Shown here: piece after piece, positions 12,067 through 23,962 of the stretch
Position numbering within the stretch: the stretch's first letter is position 1
Layout: each line of letters opens with the position of its first letter
NCBI RefSeq assembly: GCF_024139115.2
Contig: NC_085139.1
Span: forward strand, 930,001-994,000
Direction: 5' to 3'
DNA length: 64,000 bases
Source: Armigeres subalbatus
Taxonomy: Eukaryota > Arthropoda > Insecta > Diptera > Culicidae
Notes under the pieces: model-generated
The model's database searches: none
What the model saw: the letters and a program-made list of their open reading frames with translations, nothing else
Told to the model about the DNA's origin: nothing
Position numbers and translations under genes: made by a program

Positions 12067-13392
12067 TTGAAGCGATTTATAAAAAAAAATGCATGGCAAT
12101 AAGTCAACACCTTTCCATATAACTACGTCGATGTTTATCAATCTACATGGTGAAACATATAAACAGGATTGATAATCCAGCATTGATAAATAGCTAGGAA
12201 ATTACTGGATCGGAACGTCATGTAAAATTCTACTGATTTTAAACGAAAACAAACGCTTGTATTCTTTTTTTTTTTTTCATAAAATCTTATATTATAGGGA
12301 TAAAGTTTTAATTTGAATCCCGAGCAGACTCATTTTTTGAACGTAGGTTTTCCATTGGAGATTTGAATTGCAAACCAGTCAATTTATTCTACCATGGTTT
12401 TCATTCTGCCGCATGCGCCTAAAGGGTTACCATTTTTGGCTCTTCCGCAATATTTGCGTGCACGGCATTTCGTGATCTCGTGCGAGAACCATTCCGTACT
12501 TCTACGACTTATCAGCCATGCAGACCGAAACTGAGCGAGCAGGCTTTCAAGTGGGCCAAAAATACAAGCGTAAAGGATCAGTTTGATCCTCTCAGTTCGC
12601 CGGGACACCCGTTTTGCACCTACTTTGCACTGCAGGTTCCTCGTTTGTCTTTCCGCCGTATGCGAATCAGCGCAATCGCGTCTTCCACGGTCCCGTGACG
12701 GTATTATGTGTGTACGATGAGACGCGCGGCTGAGCATAAATTGTTTTACTTGGTGCGCTTTGTAGTTTTTGTTTTGCTCGACGTCTGCTGCGGGAACCCG
12801 CCAGTTGCGTTTCCTTGCACAACATAAAAGTTATGTTTAAAATTAAATACGAACACAAATGTCGCGTGAGATGCAATTCCCACAATTTTGTTTACATTAT
12901 ATTATACATGCTCTAATGAAGGTCTTCATCAGCAGTGGGCCACGAAGAAGAGAAGCACGTTGCGTTAACTCGGACAGTCCACCAGTAGGGAGCTGTGTGA
13001 TAAGTGGTGTCTCCGTACCATTACGACTGCAATAAGTGTGATCTGATATCAGGATGCGCTGGTAGATTCGTATTCGTTCCTAGGTCATGCAGCAAGGATG
13101 ACCGTAACTGAGTTTCTGTGACAATTAAAAAAGAAATCATATGTTTACCTGTTCAATGCTGAATTTTTTAATGAATAATTTATATCTTCAATTTATATTT
13201 ACAGCACATTTACAGTACACTTACAATGTATTTACATTTGTCTTCTTATCTAATTTAAGATTATTCAGAAGCTAATTTAACGATGGAATATGCAGACTTT
13301 GGTATCTCGTATATAATTGGGAAAAACAGATAATATTTAATATCATATTTATATTCCAAACATGTTTTCTCAATAGATTTACAACCATCATA
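12067..13392. other. Intergenic DNA
   Basis: Overlapping short frames at 12,384-12,885 on both strands are not supported by any domain. No repeats seen. Confidence 0.4.
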
Positions 13393-13475
13393 CGCCAGGG
13401 TTTTTTTTATTGTCTTTATTAAGGAGACTTTCAGCCCTAGGCTGGCTCGTCTCCGAAACACCAGCGTATTTAGTT
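13393..13475 (-). mobile_element. LINE 3' tail fragment
   Basis: The minus strand reads CGGAGACGAGCCAGCC, then TAGGGCTGAAAGTCTC, then TTAATAAAGAC and an A/T-rich tail. The same tail type appears in shorter form at 44,690-44,775, 43,238-43,272 and 24,211-24,233. It is the 3' end of a strongly 5'-truncated LINE. Confidence 0.55.
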
Positions 13476-13517
13476 CCACTTCTATAAAAAAATAGGCAAA
13501 AACAAAGACTAATCCAC

Positions 13518-13990
13518 CTTGCCTTCTTTAAATAAACACCTCATCCCGGTATAAGGCAGAAGGAAGAAAAAATGACTTCTGCAAATAAACGCGTGTGCCC
13601 GGTATAAGGCAAACAGGGTAGATAATGCCTTCTTTTAATGAATGCCTCTTCCCGGTAAAAGGCGAACAGAGGAGATGATACCTCTTTAAATCAATGAGTA
13701 TGCCCGGTATAAGACAAAAAATAAGAAATAATGACTTCTTTGAATGAACGAATTTGCCTGGTATAAGGCGAACAGAGCAGATGATGCTTCCAATCAACAC
13801 ATTTGTCAGGTATAAGGCAAAACAAAAAGAAATAATAGCTTCTTTGAATGAAGGCGTTTGCTAGCATAAGGCAAACAGAGCATAAGGCAATCGTGTCCTC
13901 CCGGTTAAGGCATACAGAAGAAATAATGCCATCTTTGAAAATTAGGATAAAAAGTCAAAAAGAGAAGATAACGCCTTCAAAAATTTACAT
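13518..13990. repeat. 53-bp minisatellite, about nine degenerate copies
   Basis: The anchor CCGGTATAAGGC (with variants) recurs at about 13,545, 13,599, 13,651, 13,703, 13,757, 13,806 and 13,860, spaced 49-54 bases. Between anchors are AACAGA, GATAATGCCTTC and TTTGAATGAA variants. Decay increases toward the right. The minus-strand 90-codon frame across it (with LIPG repeats) is a by-product of the array, since the period is close to a multiple of three, and not a gene. Confidence 0.85.
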
Positions 13991-14005
13991 TGTCTTTCTA
14001 GCTTA

Positions 14006-14127
14006 CCCAAGTAACCAGTAAGCACTATATTTCGCCAAGTGCTACTTTAATACTTATAAGTTTTTAAATTGCCGTATAGTGGCCTTATATGAAGGTTTGG
14101 CGTAATATAGTGCAAATGGTTACTCGG
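14006..14127. mobile_element. Small palindromic MITE
   Basis: The left end CAAGTAACCAGTAAGCACTA is matched, inverted and with mismatches, by the right end (minus strand CCGAGTAACCATTTGCACTA), and both continue into an inverted ATATT(T/A)CGCCAA. The element is about 120 bases and non-coding. Confidence 0.6.
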
Positions 14128-14886
14128 TTGTCGTCTGTCGTTCTTCTTGTCGCAACAAGGTATACCACCGGCATTGCATACAGTATTGAAGCTACATTTC
14201 CACAAAGGATCTTTTAATTTATTCTGTCCAACTCTATGTCTAAAGTATAGTCCAGTCGACGTGGACTTAAGTTTCCTCTTCTCTGCATTTTGCATGAAAA
14301 AATGCTGTTAAATCTACCCCCAATCCTGATAATCTTGAAGGATGGCACACGAAGTAGAATGGGATTTTACGGGACAAGAAATCATTGTTCTAAACTGTAT
14401 TGAAACAATTCCAGTTTGAAGAACGGAATGCATCGTTGAGTGCTTTCAAGTCTTACACGGTGAACCTTGTCGAAAAAAGACACAAAAAGAAGATGACAAT
14501 GGATTCCTATTGATTATCTCGTAAAACAATTGATAATCATTAATTATTCATATGGATTATGAACAAACTTTTAATGAGTAACAATTGTTGAATAAACTGA
14601 GCTTGAGCTTGATTGACTGTTCGTAGTTGCTACTCCATTATGACCAGATCAGCTGTTCTTCCACAGGGAACCAACAGATGCTTGCTTGGGACTAGCAATC
14701 ATCCTCAATGTACAAGTACTGGAATTATGGGTATTGTCGTAGAGTCCATTGTCTATAGATATTTAAAAAATAGTCCATAGATATAAAAGAATGGAACAGT
14801 ACCATCGAATGCAACTTGTTGCAATAATCGGTTAAGGAAAAAAAATGGTCGTACATTCTGAGCCCATATTTCGATCTGATCCATTT
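14128..14886. other. Intergenic DNA
   Basis: No gene or repeat supported. Confidence 0.4.
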
Positions 14887-15000
14887 TTAAGGGGCCGTCC
14901 AGAAACCACGTGGTCATATAGGGGGGGGGGGTTGGAAAATGACCACGATAAGCCACATGGGGGAGGGGGGGTGTTGCTCTCGAACCACGTGGTTTTTTAA
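14887..15000. repeat. Interspersed repeat with CCACGTGG arms and G-runs
   Basis: GGGGCCGTCCAGAAACCACG followed by TGGTCA, then two long G-runs and a second AACCACGTGGTT. The GGGGCCGTCC...CCACGTGG block is a motif I associate with widespread invertebrate repeats (recollection, not tested). The G-runs could form quadruplex DNA. Confidence 0.4.
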
Positions 15001-15828
15001 CACGAAAATTTTTGGTAAATAACAATAGCGGTGTAAAAAATACAAATCATCAAAATTTAATGATTTAATCATTAAACGCAAAGCGCATCTTAGGGCCGAT
15101 GCCCACGTAGCGTCTTTTCAACTCAGTGTTAAAAAGAATTTAGCATTAAGCATCGAGAAAACCCGGTAACGCAGCGTCGGTCGCAACGCCGATGCATATC
15201 TGAGTTATTTGGCCAACTTAGCTTTAGATCCTATCTCCATAAAAAATAAACGAAAAGCAGGTTGCGTTTCAGTCTCCATTTTCACAAAAAAATTGGGAAA
15301 GAAAAATGAAAAATATTTTCTAAAAATTCCGCCGCAGATGGTTTTTGGCATCACGCCGCCGACACTTTTGCATCAGCGGACTACAGCTACAATTTTGAAA
15401 ACTGTTCATGTTTTTACAATAATTCAAGAAAAATCTTCAAAAGAATGTCTTGTGGATATTCAGGAAAAATCCAGTAAAAAATTTCCTGTAAAAACTTTGA
15501 CCTTACTTCATACAATCCTGATAAAGTACTAGCATTCAGAATGTTTTTGAACAATTCTCTCTGGAAAATTTTGCTACAAATTGGTCATGAAAAAACAAAA
15601 TTTCGCCAGTATAAATGCCGAAAAAATTCCATGTGAATTCTGTCTGAAAATTCAAAACAGTCTCGTGGGAAATACATATAATTTTTGGTGGAAAAAAATG
15701 TTCATATTTTCATATTTTTTTTACATTCTAATGAATTTCTTCGACAAGTTCTTCCGAATCTTCACCAGAAATTCTATTTCATTTCCAAAATAAGTTTTTC
15801 GAGCATTTTAGGGAGTGCACTTCAAAAT
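15001..15828. other. AT-rich DNA with weak repeat traces
   Basis: A GC-richer block near 15,090-15,190 (GGGCCGATGCCCACGTAGCG) may be another repeat end. 15,420-15,560 contains GGAAAAAT/TTCAAGAAAAAT motifs like those in the degenerate array at 50.7-53.6 kb. No gene. Confidence 0.35.
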
Positions 15829-16010
15829 TTTTAGTCTCCAGTTAGCCTTACGAGCAAAGGCATAGGATTGCCAATCCGGAGATGACGAGTTCAATTCTCG
15901 TTCCTGTCTAGGATGTTTTCGGGTGTCAAACATTGTCGACACCCTAGGTATAATGTATCCTTCGTACTTGCTACACAAGATATATAATCGTACAATTGCT
16001 GGCATTTAAA
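15829..16010 (+). mobile_element. tRNA-derived SINE, second family
   Basis: A tRNA-like head contains GTTAGCCTTACGAGCAAAGG, GGATTGCCAATCCGGAGATG and B box GAGTTCAATTCTC, followed by GTCTAGGATGTTTTCGGGTG and an AT-rich body. An inverted second copy lies at 55,500-55,695, where the B box reads GAGTTCGCTTCTC. The family is distinct from the Feilai-like SINEs here. Confidence 0.65.
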
Positions 16011-16271
16011 ACTTTCAATTTATAACTGAGGAAATGCTAATAGAATAAACTAAGTTGAAAAGCAGATCAACTTCCAGTTGGAATATGGAGCCATAGAGGA
16101 AGAAGAAGACTTCTAAATTTTTCAAGAAAAAATCTTCTGAATTTTCATGAGAAATTAAATAGCCAATGCTACATGAAACACTTTGATATTACCGTTGATT
16201 TTTTGTTTTTGGATTTTTGTTTTCAAATTTGGAATTTTGAAATGAAATTTTTTACGCTCTTTGTGAGTTTT

Positions 16272-16899
16272 GTGGCGGTGTACAAAAAGACGGTTTGTAG
16301 CGGCGAACAATGAACCACGAGCAAGTCCAGCTCTACGGCGAACCCAATATCCAGAAGGTAGCTAGAAGGGGTATGATGGGCAGGGCATGTTGCAAGAATT
16401 CCATACAACTACCCTGCAAAGATGGTGTTCGCTACCGATCCGGAAGATACGAGACGGTATGGAGCACAGCGAGCGAGGTGGGCAGACCAAGTGTAAAACG
16501 ACTTGGCGAGCGTGGGGCGCATTCGAGGCTGGAGAGATGCGGTATCGAACCGTGAGTTAACGTCGTTGCCGACCGGACTTTGTGAATTTCCATCGACGTT
16601 CCCATCGGTGTCAGCATTTTGGAGTTGGCAACATCAAGGCGCATCAGCAGAACCAGGCGAACGATATCGAGGGCGATCATCAAACCTGTACCTACCGAGC
16701 CAGTGCAGACTTAGCATACTTGTAATGTAGTTAAGTTAAGGATAATAAATCAGTTGGTTATGTACAGTGAAGGTAGTGAGACGTTTATTTTTTTTTAAAC
16801 AGAACTCCGTGTTCTCGAATTATTAACTCGTGTATTGTGGCGTCAAATTGTTGATTCAGTGGTTTCTGTTTAGATGTAAGCTAAATAAATGAATGAATG
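16272..16899 (+). pseudogene. RTE-like LINE 3' end, copy A
   Basis: Starts abruptly at TGGCGGTGTACAAAAAGACG and encodes the damaged C-terminal tail (MNHEQVQLYGEPNIQKVA; several frames), then a long 3' untranslated region ending AAATAAATGAATGAATG. It is nearly identical to copy B (46,409-47,089), differing by scattered substitutions and a few small deletions. Its left junction differs from copy B, so either it was truncated independently or the left side of the composite was lost. Confidence 0.85.
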
Positions 16900-17038
16900 T
16901 GCTGAATTTGTTGAAAACATGGGCCAATATGACCCTTATTTGGCCAAGTGTCACCCCCGATGACGGTAATCACATCATAGTTTTCATTTGTTTTGTTCTC
17001 AATACTATGGCTTTTCAATTTTAACCAATTTTGTAATT
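16900..17038 (+). repeat. Spacer shared with the foldback-like element
   Basis: TGCTGAATTTGTTGAAAACA through to CAATTTTAACCAATTTTGTA is shared, almost base for base, with 47,195-47,332. It always joins the LINE tail to the 15-bp array, so the three parts have travelled together. Confidence 0.75.
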
Positions 17039-17216
17039 TCGACCTTTTGTCCCTTCGACTTTTTGTCCTTTCGACATTTTGTCCCGTCGACCTTTTGTCC
17101 ATTCGACCTTTTGTCCCGTCGACCTTTTGTCCCTTCGACCTTTTGTCCATTCGACCTTTTGTACTTCGACCTTTTGTCTGTCGACCTTTTGTCCCTCGAC
17201 CTTTTGTCATAGATTC
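17039..17216. repeat. 15-bp minisatellite ending at a defined boundary
   Basis: About twelve units of TCGACCTTTTGTCCN. The array ends in GTCATAGATTC, exactly as the right arm at 47,333-47,510 does, after which the two loci diverge. The shared end point marks a real element terminus. The translated CPFDLLS/RPFVPST repeats are artefacts of the array. Confidence 0.85.
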
Positions 17217-17269
17217 GCAAAATTGACTGTTTTTGATAGCCCAGTATAATTGAACGCATTTAAATCATT

Positions 17270-17325
17270 TAAACTGGTTTTACACTAATTCAAACATGCA
17301 CTATCCCCCAGTGTACCTTATTTAA
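17270..17325 (-). repeat. End of the GGTACACTGGGG family
   Basis: On the minus strand TAAGGTACACTGGGG is followed by GATAGTGCATGTTTGAATTA, matching 33,165-33,222 on the plus strand. It resembles the ends of the 6,266-7,611 element. Confidence 0.5.
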
Positions 17326-17329
17326 TTCC

Positions 17330-18100
17330 TGAACCTATAGTCCGGTCTGATTGATTTTCATTAGTAAATAATGGGAGAAGATTCTGCTTCAACATTGCAA
17401 GCATATCGGTTGAGGATAAGCACCAGGAAAGTGAGCTAGAATTTTTCACGCATTTTGTGTGTAATAACGGTATTTTGGTCATAAATTCAAAGCCTTCTAA
17501 GTCCAACCTGGTCAATTTTGGCAAGTGGCAATGGGACAACATTTTCTATCAAATGCAATCTATTGCAAGTAAATAGATTAAAGATAAGTGCCTAAAAAAT
17601 TAGCTAGACTTTTTGCGCACATATACACACAGGCATTGAATCAATTCGTCGAACTGAGTCGTTTGGTATTTAACACTTTGGGTTTCCGGGCCTCCTATAA
17701 AAAATATGGTTTTGGAGCGAGCATATCGCATTTACGTATACTTAGTATACGAGAAAGGCAAAAATGCAAAAACTTCTTCTGGTCTCACAATGGTCCGATC
17801 CGGAAATTCGACCAATTCGGTTAAGAGTGAGTGCTTGAAATATGGGCGAGACTATACTTGGCTATACTTCTGGTTCCATAGTCCGATACGGCAAATTTTC
17901 AATAGGAAACAATGGGGCAGGAATCTGCGTCGAAAGCAATTTGTTGAGAAAAAGATGGTTGAGGGTACGTGTCTGAGAAATGGGCGAAACTTTTTGCGCA
18001 CACACATACACATACATATAACACTGTGGGTCTCCGGGCCTCCTATGAAAGCGAACATTTAACCTTTACGTATACTTAGTATACGAGAAAGGCAATCATA
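17330..18100 (-). repeat. Family X repeat, about two tandem units
   Basis: TCCGGGCCTCCTAT, TTTACGTATACTTAGTATAC and GAGAAAGGCAA appear at 17,680-17,765 and again at 18,035-18,095. Between them is a body with TTTTGCGCACA and a CA-rich stretch. The period is about 350 bases. GTATACTTAGTATAC is itself palindromic. Orientation is opposite to 3,250-3,780. Confidence 0.6.
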
Positions 18101-18299
18101 AAATGTATTGAAAAAATCACAATTAATAGAAGTAATAAAGCCAATAAAGCACTTTAGGGAATTGCATTTTTTCTATAATGTTGCATGTTTCTGCATTAAT
18201 AATTATGCCTTGCCACCATCCATCAAAAATATTTTTTCGATCTTGTAATTTTTTTCCGGGACACTTGGTGAAAAACAATGAATTTTTGAATGCAACTTT

Positions 18300-18420
18300 T
18301 TGCGAGTAAATCGGGTAATACTAAGTTCTAAAAAAGAGTGTTACAGACACACACATACATACACACATACAAACATCACCTCAGTTAATCGAGCTGAGTA
18401 GTAGAAGCATAAGTAGTAGA
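18300..18420 (-). repeat. Family X fragment
   Basis: A CA-rich stretch followed by CACCTCAGTTAATCGAGCTG corresponds, inverted, to GAC(C/T)CAGCTGG...ATTGAGGTGATG at 3,447-3,490. Confidence 0.5.
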
Positions 18421-18929
18421 ATGCTAGTGGCGCTGTAGTCATTTAAATTATTTTGTCAAGTTATGTTTTAACAAGCTGCAATTGACTATAATTAGTGCAT
18501 CATGTCGTAGTGCATGTTTGGTTTCATCACCAACATCGGTTTGACACTTGTAGTACCGGTACTTTGGCTGCCAGGTCAAAGTAACGTAGATGTTAGTCAC
18601 GCAAACAGGAACGACATTAGCAATCTTATACTTTTGAATCAACTAGCTGAGTCGATCGTATATTAGAATGCTAGAGACGCTGTTATCCCATACAGAATTT
18701 GTGAGCAACATGATTCAACCATAGTAATCCGGATTTCGCATAAAGGGTTTGGTCGGTACCTTGAATGTCAAATTTATTGTTTTGGTTTACTAGTTCTTAA
18801 GTATGGAAATACTACTGAGATGAAAACAGGGTTTGGTGGAGGGGTGAACAAAACATGATGATCACATGTTTTGAAGCGCCATTAGCAATATAAAAATTAT
18901 GGATCTACTATCCGTATATATCACTATGG

Positions 18930-19010
18930 GTCTCAGGGTTTTCTATCAAAAGTTCTTTTTTGGAGCCCATTGCCTTCCGGTGCAACTTTGTTGTACGAGA
19001 AAGGCAAACA
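18930..19010 (-). repeat. Family X fragment
   Basis: CACTATGGGTCTCAGGG through to CTTTGTTGTACGAGAAAGGC is the inverse of the segment at 3,660-3,750. Confidence 0.55.
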
Positions 19011-19290
19011 TATAGGCCACCTACCTCCTCGTTTTTTTAACCAAAAATAAAAATTTGAAAGGGTAACAATAACATTCCCGAAAAATAGAAAATTTTCAAA
19101 ACATTCTTCAACTTCTCGACCTTTCGGGGATCAGTAGGCCACATTTTTATTAAATATTTCCAACTACCTTATCGTCCTTATCGCTTAAGATCGTTCCTCA
19201 TAGAACCCAAAATTAAATGCACTCGCGTTTTCGAGGGCACTCCACTCGACACAGAAGCAACGCACAACTGTTATATTTATTATTTGAGGC

Positions 19291-19682
19291 CAGTGTTGGT
19301 AAAATCATTCATAAAACTCACTCATAGAGCTCTCCCGCGCGAACAAACTCGTTTGGGAATTTAAATATTTGCATCATGCCTGAGTTTTTTATGCCAAAAC
19401 GCATCATTTCACTCATTTGCCAAAAAATCATTTCGCTCTAAAAAGCGTTTAAAATCAATTTGCTGGCAATTTATTGTTTACACAAGCAAGAGTATTCATT
19501 GTTCTATGCGACGAACGTCAATTAACGGTTTTTAACGAAGGAGAATAAAAGAAAACTTACGATGATTCAAATGGATGATTCAACTCAGCCATGAGTTTTT
19601 AGGTGCTGAGTTGATGCGTTTCAACTCACGATTGATTTGAATCATCCATGAGTTTTGAGATTTTGAGTTTTTCCCAACACTG
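19291..19682. mobile_element. 392-bp hAT-type MITE
   Basis: The ends are CAGTGTTGGTAAAATC and the inverse of CAGTGTTGGGAAAAACTC. The exact 8-bp duplication TTTGAGGC flanks it at 19,283-19,290 and 19,683-19,690. Inside are several inverted CAACTCA/TGAGTT modules. An 8-bp target duplication and CAGTG ends fit hAT transposons; no transposase is encoded. Confidence 0.9.
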
Positions 19683-19774
19683 TTTGAGGCATGCTGCGAC
19701 ACGAAGAAGCGAGAAGTGCGAAGTGAGTAGTGATAAATGAGGAGTGAGAAGCGAGACGTCTCACTTTTCGAATG

Positions 19775-20010
19775 ACCTATCCGGCCAAATGACCCTTTCG
19801 GCCAAACGACCCTTTCGGCCAAACGACCTTTTCGATCAAATGACCCTTTCAGCCACATGACCATATGGGCTAAATAACCCTTTCGGCTAAACGACTCTTT
19901 CGGCCAAAAGACCCTTCCGACCAAATGACCCTTTCGGCCAAACGACCCTTCCGGCCATATGACTTTCGGCCTAATGGTTTGTTCGGTCTAGTGGCATTCG
20001 GCCAAACGAC
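19775..20010. repeat. 16-bp minisatellite (TTCGGCCAAACGACCC)
   Basis: About fourteen degenerate copies of TTCGGCCAAACGACCC. The minus-strand frame with repeats such as FGRKG and LAERVVWPKG is an array artefact. The unit differs from the 15-bp TCGACCTTTTGTCC unit but shares its CGACC core. Confidence 0.8.
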
Positions 20011-23000
20011 CCTTCCCCGTCTGCACTCGGATTCCTTCTTCATGCAGTTGATATAAATATCCTAAGACCATGCAATAGCGTTATTAAAAAAAATATATAT
20101 ATGCATTTTGCTGACAACATCGAGATGGCTCGAGTCCATCATCATCGGCAACATCTGACTGAAACAAAAATAAACAGCAATGTTGGATCTTGATTATGAA
20201 ACTAGAGAAACAAATGTGGAGAACAAACAGTAGAAAATAAATCTGGCAATGAGTGATATCAACGAACAACAATCGCTTGTTGGCTGATTGAACACGTTTG
20301 ATAAACCCAAACGTGCACAGTGCGGTTGGTTTTTCTTTCACTCCCCAAGCTCCTATCGAGTGGTGGCCCTCGCGAGTACCACTCTCCCCGCGCTGACTGG
20401 CTGCTGATACGATCGTTTCACAATTCTTTGGGCCAAGTGGGGTTACACCGATTGTGATAGCTCCGTGAGTTGCTGACCCGGTAGTCGATTGAACCTCTGC
20501 TGTTGAGCTGAATTGAACGGAGCCGCGCACACAGAGCTAGTACAGGGCGCATCGAGTATGTTTATCTTGTTTCAGTTCACTGTTTTATTTATGAAATATC
20601 ACTTACTAAATTAAAAGTGGACGTGAATGGAATCGATAATCGCGCCACCGCACCGCGCTTCTACGCCGTGACTCGCACTCGAACAAACAGAAGAGGCCAG
20701 CTGGACTGCAGCCAAGCAGTGTTGATGCGATCAGGATTCACGATTGAAACGATGGCCAAGGTGTGATGTGGTCGCTACTAACTTGTGTACAACCACCGGC
20801 CGATTGAGACCAGGGAGCCAGCGGGAGAAACCCCGTATACCTGCTATTAGGGGTATGCGAATTTTGCTAAATTTCTTCAAATAGTGCTAACACAGTGTAT
20901 AAAGAATTTATACACTTTCGTCATTCGTCATTATCGGGTAAATAAATAAAAAAACAACTTGAGTTAAATTGAAAGCTATCTTTTGCTAGCAAACTCAAGA
21001 TCTAATTGATTCAAGAAGCAGTCCCATTGAGCAAATATAATACAGTACAATCTTTTGTTTCATTCGTAAATAACTAAATCAGAAGCAAAATCAAAACTAT
21101 TTTTTATTCACACAGATATGGTTCCGACGTCAAATATGTTCATATCACATACCCGTGCGCGGTACATATGCTTGGCCAGAGTACATCACCTGAATACAGC
21201 AAACAGCAAGGAGCACAACTTGGCTCTACTTGGCCGGAGAAACCAAACTCAATTGTTGCTGATGGGTGGCTACCTGCCCGGCGGATTAGCATGCAAGTGA
21301 GACATGATGCGATTATATGCATGTTCGGCAAGAGATGGAATTTAAATTCATTTTGCGAGCTACGACAACAATGCGCAATTAAAATTGTTTGGTGTTTTAC
21401 GCGCGACTTCAATGATGTGCTGCGCACTACTTGCGATTTCTCGCTGTGGGTGATTATTTTCGTATTTAGAATTTAATATGTCCGGCTAAAAAGCATAAAA
21501 TTTTAATGATTTATTGTATTTGAGTTGAACTTCTGCTTGTTTATGGCTACCACCGTGCAAAACATGGTGAGGGCGCTCGCTCGCTGGGTAAAAACGGTCA
21601 ATTATATGCGGTTGGTCTTATTGATTGATTCGCGCCTTCCTTGCAATAAAATGTATGAAAACAACGACAATCGTGCACTTCTGCGATAAATTTATTCAGT
21701 GATGATTTGTTGTTGCACGTTCAGAAATTTGTCATCATTAGCATTTCGCCAAACACTTCATAAATCGATAGCATGCTTCTAGTCACTTGTGAATTCCATG
21801 TGATGCCCAGTTACAGAATTCAACTCACAACATACAAGTTCACAGGAATCAATGTGAAGCAATTGATTTATGCTCATCGATAACGGCTCAATCCTATTAT
21901 ATATCCGCGATTGTATTGAAAATGCATGGAAAACGTAGCGGTGATATAGAGCAATTTACTTTTCGTTTTCAATCGCAAGTTTCTGTATGTGCGTATGTGT
22001 ATAAGCATCGATTTCGGCGATTTCCCATTCACTATCAATTAACATTTCTCTTCATTAGTCCGGCGTCTACTGCTATCTTTGATTTATTGAAAGCATTGAT
22101 TGAACTGACATTGAGTTCCAGTCAAGTGGAACTGATCTTCCAGTCGGAGCGCCATGCATAATAGTTAAGAATCAATCCACCAGTTCTAGTCATAATTTAT
22201 AGCGTATTAATTGACTCACGTTGCTTCAATTATGTAGGAGTGCAACAGCTAACCAGAGAACGATCACAACAAAATTTCTGTAGAAGTCATGAATAAATTG
22301 ATTTGAATAGTTTTAAAATTTTGTTATAAAAACAAATACGTTTGAAGTAGTGAAATATTCAACGCCGTGTGTATCATTAAATACTTTAAATAACCATAAG
22401 TTGTAGTCCTTTCACTCTAGTTAGGAAGTGACATCCTGATGAAAAATGCATAACAACATTTAAAATGGGGCAGCGAAAAATGCTTTGAGGCGCCATCCGA
22501 AATTTCAACCGGAACAGCTACGAGTGGTACGATACCACTATACATAAGGCTAAAATGTGTATCACCATCATCAGAAACTGAATGGAGCCAAACTGTTGAA
22601 TTTTTGAGACTGGTTTGCACTGGTCAAAGCAGCTAATATTGTCACCATTCCATCTGTCAGTGCACACTTCGAAAAAATCATGTAAATATAAGTGTTATTG
22701 AATGCACATAAAAGGAGCGAGCCGTTGGACTTAATTTTACGTCTGATCAATATTACATGACACTGAAAATGAAGCATCAAAATCATAATTTACATTCGAT
22801 GACGTAAAAATATGCCTCGTATGACTCAAAATTTCTTTCTAGTCACCGTTAATGTAATTAAAACCACATAAATTTGAGTAAGTTTATTGTTTACATCATT
22901 AAATATTAAGGTATTATGATAATTAAGTCACATGTAAAATTCAATATTTTTAAGAGTGTGCGTCTAAATCAAACCCATGTAACTTTTTTAGTTTTATTAC

Positions 23001-23265
23001 GGTCTTGAAGGCCATTACCCTCTACAGGGTGGTAGTGATTATAAAAACGAGATGTTACTGGGGAATGAACGAAGTCATCGAGAGGTAAGCTACGTACACA
23101 GTAAAATATTATGAAAATTAGGCACGACGGAATTCACAGTTGAATGTAAAATTCGGTAACATAATGTGTACTAGACCATAATTTTAATTTTCTGTGATGT
23201 AAATGATAAAATCATTGCAAATTTCAATTCAATATATTCTTATTTTACATGATTCTGCCAGAAAT
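20011..23265. other. No supported gene
   Basis: The minus frame 20,084-20,530 (148 codons) and the shorter frames at 21,118-21,476 have no recognisable domain. 22,985-23,250 includes a CCATTACCCTCTACAGGGTG segment and many ATTTTAATTTT-type motifs; its nature is unknown. Confidence 0.4.
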
Positions 23266-23269
23266 TTTG

Positions 23270-23861
23270 GTGTGCAAGCTCGAACAAATGGAAAGATTTA
23301 GACGGCTCTTGCTGAAGGACTTCTCCTGTATTCAAAATTGACATATTAAAGTCGTCGCAGAGATCGAATATCGTTGTTGAACGGTTGTCGCCGTACAGTT
23401 CCCCCAGCCTGTTCCGTGGGAGTTAAAATCTCCCAGGAGCAACCGTGTCTCGGGAATAACCGAGCAGATGTGCGAGAGATCTCTACGAGATAACGCCGTG
23501 TTTGGAGGAAGATATATCGAGGCGATACTGACGTCTTTTCCTCGAATAGTCACCAGACATCGGCGCAAGATCGACTCTATAGAAGGAGTGCTGTTTTTTG
23601 ATCCCTAAAAGCACTTCTCCATATCGATTTGCCCGATCGCGACGGATTATGTTGAAATTAGGAAAATGGTTCTGGTGTTAGCCAAGTTTCACATAAAGCA
23701 AAAGCATCGCATTGTAATTTGTTAACTAAAAATTTGAAAATATCTAATTTTGGGAGAATACTTAGACAGTTCCACTGTAGAATCGAAATCATGTTATCTG
23801 TTAACGCTTTAGTAGTGCCTGGTACACAGGCTACAGGATTAAGGAATCCGAACCCGGCCAA
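23270..23861 (-). pseudogene. I-clade LINE ORF2, APE endonuclease fragment
   Basis: The frame starting at 23,861 holds NMISILQWNCLSI, a leucine-rich helix and DAFALCETWLTPE, the N and E motifs of an APE-type endonuclease. After a stop and a frameshift, 23,568-23,332 supplies SIYLPPN and RLLLGDFNSHGTGWG (catalytic D and N). No reverse transcriptase follows; the copy is truncated near 23,270. It lies downstream of the ORF1 at 24,500-25,820 in the usual ORF1-ORF2 order, so both are one insertion. Dead copy. Confidence 0.75.
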
Positions 23862-23962
23862 CTGACCGGGGTATAAGGAAAACGATCTGATCCACTGGAT
23901 GATTTATTACGAACTAACTTTTCCTACATAGTACGGTGTCTTATTTATAGTAGCTCTACCCT

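Noticed and set aside
13528..13800. 90-codon minus frame with repeated LIPG
   Set aside because: It coincides with the 53-bp minisatellite; the open frame follows from the repeat, not from selection.
17039..17209. Short regular repeats that might suggest a CRISPR array
   Set aside because: Units are contiguous without spacers, in a eukaryotic context with no cas genes; it is a minisatellite.
20084..20530. 148-codon minus-strand frame
   Set aside because: C-terminal half is a hydrophobic AT-rich run and the N-terminal half has no recognisable motif; judged chance.
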